Shown piece after piece: positions 26,043 through 34,956 of a stretch of 64,000 nucleotides of DNA. Below the pieces are notes generated by a model that saw only the letters and a list, made by a program, of their open reading frames with translations, was not told where the DNA came from and did not search any database. The stretch is taken from the NCBI GenBank assembly GCA_014323865.1, contig JACONG010000018.1, positions 1 through 64,000 on the forward strand, in the 5' to 3' direction. The position numbers and the translations under genes are program-made. The number at the start of each line of letters is the position of its first letter. Positions within the stretch are counted from its first letter, which is position 1. The stretch is from Rhodospirillales bacterium. GTDB taxonomy: Bacteria > Pseudomonadota > Alphaproteobacteria > SP197.

Positions 26043-27497
26043 ATGGCAACGACGATCGAAGGGGCCACGGGCACCTGGGAGTATGTGATCGGGCTGGAGG
26101 TGCACGCCCAGATCATCTCGAACTCGAAGCTCTTCTCGGGCGCTTCGGCAGCGTTCGGCGCCGAGCCCAATGAGCATGTCTCGCCGGTCGACGCGGGCAT
26201 GCCGGGCATGCTTCCCGTCATCAACATGACCTGCATCGAGCAGGCGGTGAAAACGGGGCTGGCAATCAACGGTACGATCAACACGCATTCGGTGTTCGAC
26301 CGGAAGAACTACTTTTATCCCGATCTGCCGCAGGGTTATCAGATCTCGCAGTACAAGCAGCCCGTGGTTTCCGACGGCCATCTCGAGATCGAGCTTGAGG
26401 ACGGCGAGACCAAGCGCATCGGTATCGAGCGCCTCCATGTCGAGCAGGACGCCGGCAAGAGCCTGCATGATCAGGATCCCTCGAGCTCCTATGTCGATCT
26501 CAACCGGTCTGGTGTCGGGCTGATGGAGATCGTCTCCCACCCGGAACTGCGCTCGCCCGAAGAGGCTGCGGCCTATGTCCGCAAGCTTCGCACGATCCTG
26601 CGCTACGCCGGGACTTGCGACGGCAACATGCAGGAAGGCTCAATGCGTGTGGATGCCAACGTCTCCGTGCGCAAGCCGGGCGACGAATTCGGCACGCGCT
26701 GCGAGATCAAGAACCTGAACTCCGTGCGCTTCCTGCAGCGCGCTGTCGAGTTCGAGGCCTTGCGTCAGATCGACATTCTGGAAGGCGGTGGCACGATCGA
26801 TCAGGAAACGCGCCTGTTCGACGTCGGCCAGAACGTGACGCGCTCGATGCGTTCCAAGGAAGAGGCGCACGACTACCGCTACTTCCCTGATCCCGACCTC
26901 TTGCCGTTGCGCCTGGAGCAGGCCTGGATCGACGGCATCGCCGCGACCATGCCGGAACTGCCGGACGTCAAGCAGGCCCGTTTCATGAGTAACTACGGGC
27001 TCTCGGCCTATGACGCCGGGGTACTGGTTGCCGAGAAGGAGAACGCGGATTTCTACGAGGCCGTTGCCAAGGGCCGCGACAAGAAGCTTGCCGCCAACTG
27101 GGTGATCTCCGAGCTCTTCGGCCAGCTCAACAAGGTGGGCAAGACGGTCAAGGAAAGTCCGGTCAGCGCCGCGGCGCTGGGTGAACTGATCGATCTCATC
27201 AGCGACGACACGATTTCGGGCCGCATCGCCAAGGACGTCTTCGCCGAGATGTTCGAGACCGGCAAGGGTGCCGCCGCCATCGTCGACGAGAAGGGGCTCA
27301 AGCAGGTCACCGACACTGGCGCGATAAAGGCTGTCATCGACGAGGTCATGGCGCGCGAGTCCGAGAAGGTCGCGGAGTACCGGGGTGGCAAGGACAAGCT
27401 CTTCGGCTTTTTCGTCGGTCAGGTCATGAAAGCTTCGGGCGGTAAGGCCAACCCCAAGGCCGTCAACGAGATCCTGCGCAAGAAGCTCGACGCCTAA
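26043..27497 (+). CDS. gatB: Asp-tRNA(Asn)/Glu-tRNA(Gln) amidotransferase subunit B
   Basis: A 484-residue kinase/transamidase subunit. It starts near [19 protein letters not shown] and has the conserved [17 protein letters not shown] and [12 protein letters not shown]. The C-terminal helical and YqeY-like domains (residues about 300-484) bind tRNA. It begins two bases after the gatA stop and completes the operon. A palindromic repeat element (27519-27630) lies directly downstream. Confidence 0.97.
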   Translation: MATTIEGATGTWEYVIGLEVHAQIISNSKLFSGASAAFGAEPNEHVSPVDAGMPGMLPVINMTCIEQAVKTGLAINGTINTHSVFDRKNYFYPDLPQGYQISQYKQPVVSDGHLEIELEDGETKRIGIERLHVEQDAGKSLHDQDPSSSYVDLNRSGVGLMEIVSHPELRSPEEAAAYVRKLRTILRYAGTCDGNMQEGSMRVDANVSVRKPGDEFGTRCEIKNLNSVRFLQRAVEFEALRQIDILEGGGTIDQETRLFDVGQNVTRSMRSKEEAHDYRYFPDPDLLPLRLEQAWIDGIAATMPELPDVKQARFMSNYGLSAYDAGVLVAEKENADFYEAVAKGRDKKLAANWVISELFGQLNKVGKTVKESPVSAAALGELIDLISDDTISGRIAKDVFAEMFETGKGAAAIVDEKGLKQVTDTGAIKAVIDEVMARESEKVAEYRGGKDKLFGFFVGQVMKASGGKANPKAVNEILRKKLDA

Positions 27498-27518
27498 CGT
27501 GGCCCTGTACTTCTCCGT

Positions 27519-27630
27519 GTCATCCTGGTCGAGCGAAGCGAAAGCCGGGATCTCTGCCAGCATGACTCGTGTGGCAAAGCGTGGCTGGGATCCCGGATCG
27601 CGCTCGTTTCACTCGCTTGTCCGGGATGAC
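27519..27630. repeat. Long imperfect inverted repeat of the intergenic-element type
   Basis: The left arm (27519-27560, GTCATCCTGGTCGAGCGAAG...) and the right arm (27585-27630, ending ...CTTGTCCGGGATGAC) are imperfect reverse complements of about 42-46 bp around a 24-bp centre. The GTCATCC...GGGATGAC ends and the AAGCGAA/CGATCCGGGATCC core look like the dispersed intergenic palindromes common in alphaproteobacterial genomes. No second copy is in this window. It could fold as a stem in the RNA and end or stabilise the gatCAB transcript. Confidence 0.65.
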
Positions 27631-27652
27631 GTCCCGGGGATGGTGCTGTCGC

Positions 27653-29941
27653 ATGGCTGAGCTGCCCGAGAACGTGCATTCCGACACGCTGCTGGCCCAG
27701 GCGCTGGGCTGGCTTGAGGAGACTTCGGGTGGCGTGGTGCCGGCGATCCAGCTGGCGACGACCTACGTTCGCGATCCGGCCATGAAGCCGTCAGAAGGCA
27801 TCTGGTACAGTCGTCCCGACAACCCCTGCTACTGGCAGGTCGAGGCGCTGATGGTGCGCTTGGAGAATGCCGAAGCGGCAATGGTGACAGGGTCAGGTTC
27901 GGCTTCGATGGCGATGATTTTCGAGGCTCTTGATGCGGGCGATCACGCCCTGGTGCCCAACTACGGCTATGGCGGGCTGCACTACCTCGTGCACGACATG
28001 GTGAACCGCTGGGGCATCATCGTCGACAGCTACACGGTCGGCGATTTCGAGGAATTGGCGGCCAAGGTGCGCCCCGGCAAGACGAAGGTGGTCTGGGTGG
28101 AAACGCCCATGAACGCCGAGATGGTGGTGGTCGACGTCGCGGCGGCAGCCGAGATCGCTCATGAAGCCGGTGCGCGGCTGGTTGTCGACGGGACGTTCTG
28201 CCCGCCGCCGATCCAGCGTCCTCTCGACCACGGTGCTGACATCGTTCTCCATTCGGCGACCAAGTTTCTGAACGGTCACAGCGACGTCGTCTGCGGCACC
28301 ATCGTCTGCCGCCACAAGGATGATTACTGGGAACGGCTGGAACGCATGCGGCGCCGCTCTGGCGCGGTTCTCGGGCCGTTCGAGACCTGGCTTTTTCTGC
28401 GCGGTTTGCGCACGCTCCATTTGCGCATGGACCGGTCGCAGGACAACGCGATGGCCGTTGCGACATGGCTGCAGGACCAGCCGCATGTGGCGCGGGTCTA
28501 CTATCCGGGCCTTGCGGATCATCCGACCCACGACGTCGCCCGTCGCCAGATGGCAGGTTTCGGCGGCATGGTGTCGTTCGACATTCATGGCGACGAAACC
28601 GAGGCGCTGCGCATCTGGAGCAGCACCAGCATCATCAAGAACGCCACGTCGCTGGGCGGGCCCGAGACGCTGATCGAGCATCGCAAGAGCACCGATGGTT
28701 ATGAGTCGCCGGCCCCTGCGAATCAGCTTCGTCTCTCGCTTGGTCTGGAAGATGCCGAGGACCTGATCGCGGATCTCGATGCCGCGCTGTCCCGTCGCGC
28801 ATCGAACCGCTCCAAGGGCCGCTCGACGAAGATTGCCCAAGGCCTGGGCTGGATCAGTATTGATCACAAGGCCGTCGTGCTGCCGGTCCATCTGGCCACG
28901 ACTTACGCGACCGATCCCGCCGCCTACGGCAAGCCCTACGCCTATGCGCGCGACCAGAACCCGACCTTCGAGCAGCCCGAGGCGCTGATCGCCGATCTCG
29001 AGGGCGCGGCTGAGGCTCGGCTCTTCGCCTCCGGCATGGCGGCGGCATCAGCCGTGTTCCAGGCGCTCCGGGTGGGCGATCACGTTGTGATGCAGGAAAC
29101 CCTCTACTGGGCGCTCCGCGGCCTGATGAAGGGGGTCGTCGAGGGCTGGGGCATCGACGTAAACTGGTTCCCGACCGGCGATCTCGACGCTTTGCAAGAG
29201 GCCGTTCGACCCGGGGTCACGAAGATCGTCTGGCTGGAGACACCCGCCAATCCGACCATGACGGTGACCGACATCGCGTCCGCCACAGCGATCGCCCAAG
29301 AGGCCGCGGCCGTGAGTGTGGTCGACAACACCTTTGCCACGCCGCTCCTGACGCGCCCGCTGGAGCTCGGTGCCGACATCGTCATGCATTCGGCAACCAA
29401 GTATCTCAACGGCCACAGTGACGCCGTCGCGGGTGTCCTTGCGGCGCGCCAGACGTCACCGTTCTGGGAGCGCGTCGGTCATATCCGGCACATGACGGGT
29501 GCCATACTCGGTCCGTTCGAAGCTTGGCTTCTGATGCGTGGCCTGCGCACCCTGGAACTGCGCGTGGCGCGCGCATGTCACAACGCTGCCGCAATCGCAC
29601 GTCATCTCGACGGTCACCCCGCCGTCGATCAGGTGCTCTATCCGGGCCTTCCGGGGTTTGCCGGTCACAACATTGCCGGTGCGCAGATGACCGACGGCTT
29701 CGGCGGGATGCTCTCGATCCGCATACGCGGCGGGGAGGAAGCTGCGCGCCGGGTGTGGAGCCACTTCCGCATCTTCAAGATCGCGACCTCGCTGGGCGGT
29801 GTCGAGAGCCTTGTCGAACACCGCGCCACAGTGGAGGGGCCGCAGAGTCCCGTCCCCACCGACCTGCTACGGCTCTCCGTGGGCGTCGAGGACGCGGACG
29901 ATCTGATTGCCGACCTCGACCAGGCATTGCAGGCGGCCTGA
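27653..29941 (+). CDS. Tandem fusion of two Cys/Met-metabolism PLP-dependent enzymes (cystathionine synthase/lyase family)
   Basis: This 762-residue protein consists of two complete fold-type-I PLP domains (about 10-385 and 390-762) joined by a short basic linker. Each has the family marks: the YSR/YAR-xxNP segment that reaches into the partner active site (Y52-S53-R54; Y431-A432-R433), the cofactor Asp (D179; D558), the PLP lysine in [10 protein letters not shown] (K204) and [10 protein letters not shown] (K583), and the carboxylate-binding Arg in [10 protein letters not shown] and [10 protein letters not shown]. The halves share long stretches such as [19 protein letters not shown] versus [19 protein letters not shown], so they arose by tandem duplication. 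The N-half is the more divergent (DGTFCPPP against canonical DNTFATP). Normal family members are single domains of about 400 residues forming dimers of dimers. The reaction is unknown; C-S lyase or gamma-synthase chemistry is likely. Confidence 0.9.
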   Translation: MAELPENVHSDTLLAQALGWLEETSGGVVPAIQLATTYVRDPAMKPSEGIWYSRPDNPCYWQVEALMVRLENAEAAMVTGSGSASMAMIFEALDAGDHALVPNYGYGGLHYLVHDMVNRWGIIVDSYTVGDFEELAAKVRPGKTKVVWVETPMNAEMVVVDVAAAAEIAHEAGARLVVDGTFCPPPIQRPLDHGADIVLHSATKFLNGHSDVVCGTIVCRHKDDYWERLERMRRRSGAVLGPFETWLFLRGLRTLHLRMDRSQDNAMAVATWLQDQPHVARVYYPGLADHPTHDVARRQMAGFGGMVSFDIHGDETEALRIWSSTSIIKNATSLGGPETLIEHRKSTDGYESPAPANQLRLSLGLEDAEDLIADLDAALSRRASNRSKGRSTKIAQGLGWISIDHKAVVLPVHLATTYATDPAAYGKPYAYARDQNPTFEQPEALIADLEGAAEARLFASGMAAASAVFQALRVGDHVVMQETLYWALRGLMKGVVEGWGIDVNWFPTGDLDALQEAVRPGVTKIVWLETPANPTMTVTDIASATAIAQEAAAVSVVDNTFATPLLTRPLELGADIVMHSATKYLNGHSDAVAGVLAARQTSPFWERVGHIRHMTGAILGPFEAWLLMRGLRTLELRVARACHNAAAIARHLDGHPAVDQVLYPGLPGFAGHNIAGAQMTDGFGGMLSIRIRGGEEAARRVWSHFRIFKIATSLGGVESLVEHRATVEGPQSPVPTDLLRLSVGVEDADDLIADLDQALQAA

Positions 29942-29960
29942 TTTCGGGGCCTGATGGCCT

Positions 29961-30689
29961 ATGCCCTTTCTTCCGATCAAGGACGACAATCCCCTTCGCC
30001 TGATCCGCTTCCAGGCGGTCACGGTGACGTTGATCGTGCTGTGTGCGCTGGTCTTCCTCTGGCAACAGAGCCTGAGCCAGCAGGCGTTATGGGAGGCCTG
30101 GGTCGGCTACGGCCTCATTCCCGCAGTCCTGACCGACGAAGCGATCATCCCGCCGGAACTGGTGCGCATTCCGGCCTGGCTTTCTCTTGTGACCTCGATG
30201 TTCCTGCACAGCGGGTACTTTCACCTCGGTGGCAACATGCTGTTCCTCTGGGTCTTCGGCGACAACATCGAGGACGCCACGGGGCATGCCAAGTTCCTCG
30301 TCTTCTTTCTGACCTGTGGCGTGATCGCCGGCTTGTGCGAGATCCTGTCGGGACCCGAATCGACGGTGCCTATCGTCGGTGCCAGTGGTGCCATTGCCGG
30401 CGTGCTTGGCGCCTATCTGATGCTCCATCCGCGCCGCCGGATGCTTGTGCTGATTGTGCGTGCGATACCCATCTATCTTCATGTCGGGATCGTTCTCGTG
30501 GGGTGGATCATCTTCCAAGTCGGCGCAGGTGTCTGGTTCGCGGGTGAAGGAGGCAGCGACATCGCATGGTGGGCGCATGTAGGTGGTTTCGTCGCGGGTG
30601 CGGCGCTGATCCCGCTGTTCAAGCGTCCCGACGTACCGCTGTTCGACCAGACCAGCGTCGTGATCCATGACTTTAGAAAAAAAACATAA
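29961..30689 (+). CDS. Rhomboid-family intramembrane serine protease
   Basis: This 242-residue protein has six or seven transmembrane segments. The catalytic Ser is residue 142 in GASGAIAG and the His is residue 206 in WAHVGGFVAG. The oxyanion-side motif HSGYFHLGGNMLFLWVFG precedes them. It should cleave membrane proteins within or near their transmembrane helices; substrates are unknown. It starts 19 bp after the tandem PLP gene and may share its transcript. The last codons and following bases are unusually A-rich (30668-30686). Confidence 0.93.
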   Translation: MPFLPIKDDNPLRLIRFQAVTVTLIVLCALVFLWQQSLSQQALWEAWVGYGLIPAVLTDEAIIPPELVRIPAWLSLVTSMFLHSGYFHLGGNMLFLWVFGDNIEDATGHAKFLVFFLTCGVIAGLCEILSGPESTVPIVGASGAIAGVLGAYLMLHPRRRMLVLIVRAIPIYLHVGIVLVGWIIFQVGAGVWFAGEGGSDIAWWAHVGGFVAGAALIPLFKRPDVPLFDQTSVVIHDFRKKT

Positions 30690-31476
30690 CACTATGATAG
30701 AATTATATTCGGGTTGGTTTTCAAGGTGCCCGCCAGTATCTGCGCGGTCATGTGCAGGGGTAGAGTCGAGCACATCCTGATACGTGGGCGGGGTATGGTG
30801 GGCCGCTTTGGTCATGGGTGTTCCGTTCTGTTTTCTCGGTCGTGCCGGTCGCCTTTTCGCACTGGCCTAGTCATCCCCAGTGCAGCCATTCAGCAGCGAC
30901 AGGCTTTTGCTGCATACAGGTCGAACACGTTGGTTGCGAGTTGTAAATCTGGCATGATCACCGGTCCTTAATGAAGACGCTGCACTCCTTGGAGTGAGAC
31001 ATGAGGTTGTCGATCCCTGCTGTGATGTTCCATCTACAGTTGACTCTTGCGCCGCTGTCGACGGTTTGGATTGTCACGATGCGATCACGAAAATGGCGAT
31101 CGCGTCCGGAGCGGTGATGGATCTCGGGCATAACCGTGATGTCGGCAGATCGCAGCGCGGGGCGCACCTCCTCCATTAGCCTGCGTTCTTGAAATACCTT
31201 TTTTGGCACTAAGGACTCTTGTTTTGTGGATTAAAGAAGTGCTAGCGTCAGTTTCCTGATGAATTTGCAAGCACTTCCAGAACGTAACAGAATTTCTCTT
31301 CCTTTTTATCTATTCATTACCTTTGGACAGAGAGTAGTGCATCTAAATTTAAGCTATTCGCGCGACCAAGCGTCAAAGTTTTGCGTTTTCCAATGAGAAA
31401 TATTCATTCACTGATACTTTTGCCGATTGCATGTGAGTGCTAGTCTGAGGAAGATTGCAATTTGCAGGTTGTTGCG
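30690..31476. other. Long intergenic stretch at the left edge of the distinct cassette
   Basis: About 790 bp without a convincing gene. The sequence is more AT-rich than the core genes, above all at 30665-30715 and 31200-31440. A small minus-strand frame at 30958-31209 is listed separately. A possible promoter for the next gene is TTGCCG (31420-31425) with TAGTCT (31441-31446), but the 15-bp spacing is short. Confidence 0.5.
30958..31209 (-). CDS. Small hypothetical protein, doubtful
   Basis: An 83-residue frame begins with GTG (MPKKVFQERRLMEEVRPALR) and has a balanced composition with a basic centre. No family is recognised and no clear ribosome-binding site is seen. It lies in an otherwise empty, AT-richer stretch, which makes chance less likely than in GC-rich DNA, but it could still be a random frame. 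Confidence 0.3.
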   Translation of the reverse strand: MPKKVFQERRLMEEVRPALRSADITVMPEIHHRSGRDRHFRDRIVTIQTVDSGARVNCRWNITAGIDNLMSHSKECSVFIKDR

Positions 31477-32283
31477 ATGGGTGTTTCCGACCTTTCTCTG
31501 CTCCGCGAAACCGAAGAGCTTCGCGCTCAAATCCGGGCGGGTCAGATTACGGGCCCGACTGCGGGAATGGCCGCGGGTCGAATGCAGGCTAATCTGGTTG
31601 TGCTGCCCGAGGATTTTGCCGATGCGTTCCACGACTTCTGCCTGTCCAATCCGCAACCATGCCCTCTGCTTGCGATTACGGAACTGGGGCAAAGCACTGT
31701 TCCCGCTCTTGGCGCAACGATCGATCTGCGCTCGGACCTGCCAAGATACAGAGTTTGGCGGGACGGCGCCATTGTCGATGAGCCAAGCGATGTGACATCG
31801 ATTTGGCGAGAGAACCTAGTTGCCTTTGTTTTGGGGTGTTCCTTCGGGTTCGAAACAGCCATGATGGAGGCGGGTATCAAGTTGCACCATGTGACTGCCG
31901 GCAGAAATGTTCCGATGTATGACACGAAAATACCTCTGCAATCGACCGGGCCGTTTGGGGGCACAATGGTTGTTTCCATGCGCCAGATTCCCACAGACCG
32001 GGTCGAGGACGCCATCAGGATTTCCGGCCAGTTTCCGCAATGCCATGGCAAGCCTGTTCATGTTGGGGAACCTTCTGACATTGGGGTCGCGTCGATTGAA
32101 CACCCCGACTATGGTGATCCTCCCGTGGGTGACGGTGTACCGATGTTCTGGGCATGCGGGGTGACGCCACAAACTGCCCTCCGTCGGGCCAGACCCCCGT
32201 TTGCCATCACTCATGATCCCGGGAGGATGTTGATCTGCGACATTCCTGCGACTTGGGACCAAGTGCTGAACCCGGCGACATGA
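31477..32283 (+). CDS. DUF1445 / D-glutamate cyclase-like putative hydro-lyase
   Basis: This 268-residue protein matches the YcsI/DUF1445 family: RAGQITGPTAGMAAGRMQAN near the start, then LPxDFAxxFxxFCxxNPxPCPLL, DLPRYRVWRDG, FVLGCSFGFE, and a C-terminal THDPGRMLICD. Family proteins are called putative hydro-lyases, and the mammalian relative is a D-glutamate cyclase, so a dehydration or cyclisation of a small acidic metabolite is likely. The ATG at 31477 is used; a TTG at 31462 is possible. It is the first gene of the distinct cassette, and its stop overlaps the LysR start (ATGA at 32280-32283). Confidence 0.88.
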   Translation: MGVSDLSLLRETEELRAQIRAGQITGPTAGMAAGRMQANLVVLPEDFADAFHDFCLSNPQPCPLLAITELGQSTVPALGATIDLRSDLPRYRVWRDGAIVDEPSDVTSIWRENLVAFVLGCSFGFETAMMEAGIKLHHVTAGRNVPMYDTKIPLQSTGPFGGTMVVSMRQIPTDRVEDAIRISGQFPQCHGKPVHVGEPSDIGVASIEHPDYGDPPVGDGVPMFWACGVTPQTALRRARPPFAITHDPGRMLICDIPATWDQVLNPAT

Positions 32284-33191
32284 TGAAGCGAATCACGCTG
32301 GAGACTTTCATAGCCTTGGCGCATCTGCGTCATTTCGGCAAGGTAGCCCGGCAGTTGAATACCACGCAATCTACGGTCTCTGCGCGAATTGCGTCCTTGG
32401 AACAGGAGTTGGGTGCCGCTTTGTTCACGCGTGCGCCGAATTCGGTTTCCCTGACGCCCAAAGGTCGTACGTTATTGGAACACGCGGTGGAAATCGTGGC
32501 TGGCATGGACAGAATGTCGATGGCGGCCGGCAAGGACCCCAAACAGGAAAGAACCCTGCGTCTGGGCGTGTCGGAAATACTCGCCTCAACAATCCTGCCG
32601 TCGTTCTTTGCATCGTTTTCCAAAAAGTTCCCGGCCTCCAGTCTGGAGATTATCGTCAACAACACGACCTACCAGAGAGATCAGTTAATCGACCGCGGGT
32701 TGGACCTTGCATTGTTAATGGGGCCCGTTTCCAATGCACGGGTCGCAAATATTCCGCTGATGGACTTTACGATGATCTGGGTGGCGGCTACGGATCATCC
32801 TCTGGCATCCGTGCCAGAGATCACCTTGGACGACCTGACCGAAAACCCGATTCTGAGTTATCCCACCAGTTCACGACCCTGTATCGAATTGACCAACGCA
32901 TTGCGAAAGGCGGGCGTCCATACGCCGCGGCTGTTTTCATCCAACGTGATGGGCGCGAGCGTTGAGATCACTTGCAAAGGGTTCGCAATTTGCACACTGC
33001 CGGGCGTTTATGCCGAACCGTTCATTACAGATGGATCCCTGGTCGAACTGGCGGTTCCGATCCAACTGAACCCGATCTCGTTCACGGCGTCGTATCTTGC
33101 AGAACCGGGAAACGAACTGGCACGGGAAGCGGCGCAGATAGCGGTGGATACAGCCCGACAGTGGGAAGAGTCCGATCGAAAAAGTCGATAG
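32280..33191 (+). CDS. LysR-family transcriptional regulator of the cassette
   Basis: A 303-residue regulator. The N-terminal helix-turn-helix reads LETFIALAHLRHFGKVARQL followed by NTTQSTVSARIASLEQELG and SLTPKGRTLLEHA, which is the LysR pattern. The rest is a periplasmic-binding-like effector domain (LRLGVSEILASTIL...). It is co-directional with and overlaps the DUF1445 gene instead of being divergent, so it is probably co-transcribed with it. The TRAP genes start 82 bp downstream and are its likely targets. Confidence 0.92.
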   Translation: MMKRITLETFIALAHLRHFGKVARQLNTTQSTVSARIASLEQELGAALFTRAPNSVSLTPKGRTLLEHAVEIVAGMDRMSMAAGKDPKQERTLRLGVSEILASTILPSFFASFSKKFPASSLEIIVNNTTYQRDQLIDRGLDLALLMGPVSNARVANIPLMDFTMIWVAATDHPLASVPEITLDDLTENPILSYPTSSRPCIELTNALRKAGVHTPRLFSSNVMGASVEITCKGFAICTLPGVYAEPFITDGSLVELAVPIQLNPISFTASYLAEPGNELAREAAQIAVDTARQWEESDRKSR

Positions 33192-33273
33192 CAATAAACA
33201 CAAAACGACAATTGGCTGTGATCGATCAGGTATCGTAGTCTCACATTGGTTGTCGAAAAATGGGGAGACTCTG

Positions 33274-34314
33274 ATGAAGCTGCCGATTCTGTCCACCTGC
33301 TTGCTGGCTATTGCTGCATTGCCCGCAATCGCAGAGGACCTGCAGGAAACCAAACTGAACGTCGTAGGGTCATGGGGCATGGTGTCGATGTACACCGACT
33401 TTACCCAGCCATTTTTTACGTCCACCCTGCCAGAAGTGTCGGGCGGCGCAATCACCGCTGAAATCCGACCATTCAACGAGCTGGGTATGGATGGGTCCGA
33501 GATCATCCGTCTGGTCGAGCAAGGTACGCTGCAATTTGCCGAAACGCCGATGGGCTATCTGATCGGCGACAATGCTCTGAACGGCGGTAACGATCTGCCG
33601 GGACTTGCACCTGATATCGAAACGGCCCGCCTTATCTCCGATGCGTGGCAGCCGGTCATGGCCAAGGAGTATCGCGACAGGTACAATATCGAACTGCTGG
33701 CTGTGTATCCCTATTCCGCGCAGGTCGTCTATTGCCGCGATGAGATGAACGGGCTCTCGGACCTGTCCGAGCGCAAGATCCGCGCCTCGGGATCGGCCAT
33801 CGGTGACTTTGTCGAAGCACTCGGTGGAACTCCGGTCTCGATGAGTTTTGGTGAGGTCGTTCAGGGGTTGCAGACCGGTGTAATCGATTGCGCCATTACC
33901 GGTTCAATGTCGGGCTTCAATGCGCGCTGGAACGAGGTAGCCACACATATCTATGAGTTGCCTATTGCGTGGTCGCCGGTCGTGCTGGTTGTAAATGGCG
34001 AGCTGTGGGACGGGTTGGACGTAAAGGTCCGCGATTTCCTTTCCGAGCAATTCGTGACATTCCAGGATTCCGTTTGGGAAGGCGCCGGTCTGGAAACGGC
34101 CGAAGGTTTTGCCTGTAACGCTGGTGAGCTCTCCTGCACCCGTGAAAATCCAGGCTCAATGAAGCGTGTCCCTGTCTCCGAAGCCGATATCGCATTGCGC
34201 GACAAGATCCTGCGCGATGTGGTTTTGGCCAACTGGGGCAAACAATGCGGCGCGGATTGTGTCAAAACATGGAATGAAACGGTCGGTTTGGCGACAGGTA
34301 CGGCCATCGAATGA
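33274..34314 (+). CDS. dctP: TRAP transporter solute-binding protein (DctP type)
   Basis: A 346-residue periplasmic protein with a signal peptide (MKLPILSTCLLAIAALPAIA, cut before EDLQ). DctP-like features include the early GxWGMVS segment, NELGMDGSEIIRLVEQGTLQ, and the ligand-contacting region KIRASGSAIGDFVEALGGTP followed by EVVQGLQTGVIDCAITGSMS. It captures an organic acid for the membrane proteins encoded next. GGGGAG lies seven bases before the ATG. Two Cys pairs near the C-terminus (ACNAGELSC and CGADC) are unusual and may form disulfides. Confidence 0.92.
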   Translation: MKLPILSTCLLAIAALPAIAEDLQETKLNVVGSWGMVSMYTDFTQPFFTSTLPEVSGGAITAEIRPFNELGMDGSEIIRLVEQGTLQFAETPMGYLIGDNALNGGNDLPGLAPDIETARLISDAWQPVMAKEYRDRYNIELLAVYPYSAQVVYCRDEMNGLSDLSERKIRASGSAIGDFVEALGGTPVSMSFGEVVQGLQTGVIDCAITGSMSGFNARWNEVATHIYELPIAWSPVVLVVNGELWDGLDVKVRDFLSEQFVTFQDSVWEGAGLETAEGFACNAGELSCTRENPGSMKRVPVSEADIALRDKILRDVVLANWGKQCGADCVKTWNETVGLATGTAIE

Positions 34315-34385
34315 CCTTCGGCTTCGGGAACCATGCTGCGCGAGCAATTTGCTTTCCGATCCTTTTGAGGCGCTAGAGTTCCAAG

Positions 34386-34955
34386 ATGTATGTGTTTGCT
34401 GAACGACTGGCCACATGGATGGCACGGGCCTGTGGCTTTACACTATTGATTTCGGTCGTGATGATTTCGGCCGAGGTTCTTTGCCGCCGTCTGCTGGGCG
34501 TTAGCCTCGTTGGCGCGGATGAACTTTCCGGTTACGTTCTGGCCATTATCGTAACTTGGGGATGCTCACTGGCTATCATCCGTCGCGCACATGTGAGGAT
34601 TGATATTCTGCATGCGCAACTGCCGCGAATGGGACAGGCTGCCCTGGATCTTCTTGCGCTGCTGGCGATGGCGGCATTTGCCTTCTTCCTGGCCTGGTTC
34701 GCGACCGGTTTGTTCGAAAATTCGTGGCGCACGGGCGCCGTTTCCAATAGTCAGATGCAAATCCCACGCTGGATTCCGCATGGGCTGTGGGCGGCCGGGT
34801 TCTGGGTATTCGGGGTGGTGACGGTGCTCCTTATCCTCGAATACCTGCTGGCACTGAGTAACCGCGATTGGGATCGCGCAAGACTGGTCGCTGGTGTGCG
34901 GGGGGCCAAGGAAGAGGCGCAGACCGAAACACGCGAAGCAAAAGAAAGACTGTAA
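34386..34955 (+). CDS. dctQ: TRAP transporter small permease (DctQ type)
   Basis: A 189-residue protein with four hydrophobic segments. It contains the DctQ pattern EVLCRRLLGVSLVGADELSG followed by a helix, then RRAHVRIDIL, and ends in a charged tail. It is the scaffold subunit between the binding protein and the large permease. The large-permease start follows its stop by one base. Confidence 0.9.
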   Translation: MYVFAERLATWMARACGFTLLISVVMISAEVLCRRLLGVSLVGADELSGYVLAIIVTWGCSLAIIRRAHVRIDILHAQLPRMGQAALDLLALLAMAAFAFFLAWFATGLFENSWRTGAVSNSQMQIPRWIPHGLWAAGFWVFGVVTVLLILEYLLALSNRDWDRARLVAGVRGAKEEAQTETREAKERL

Positions 34956-34956
34956 C

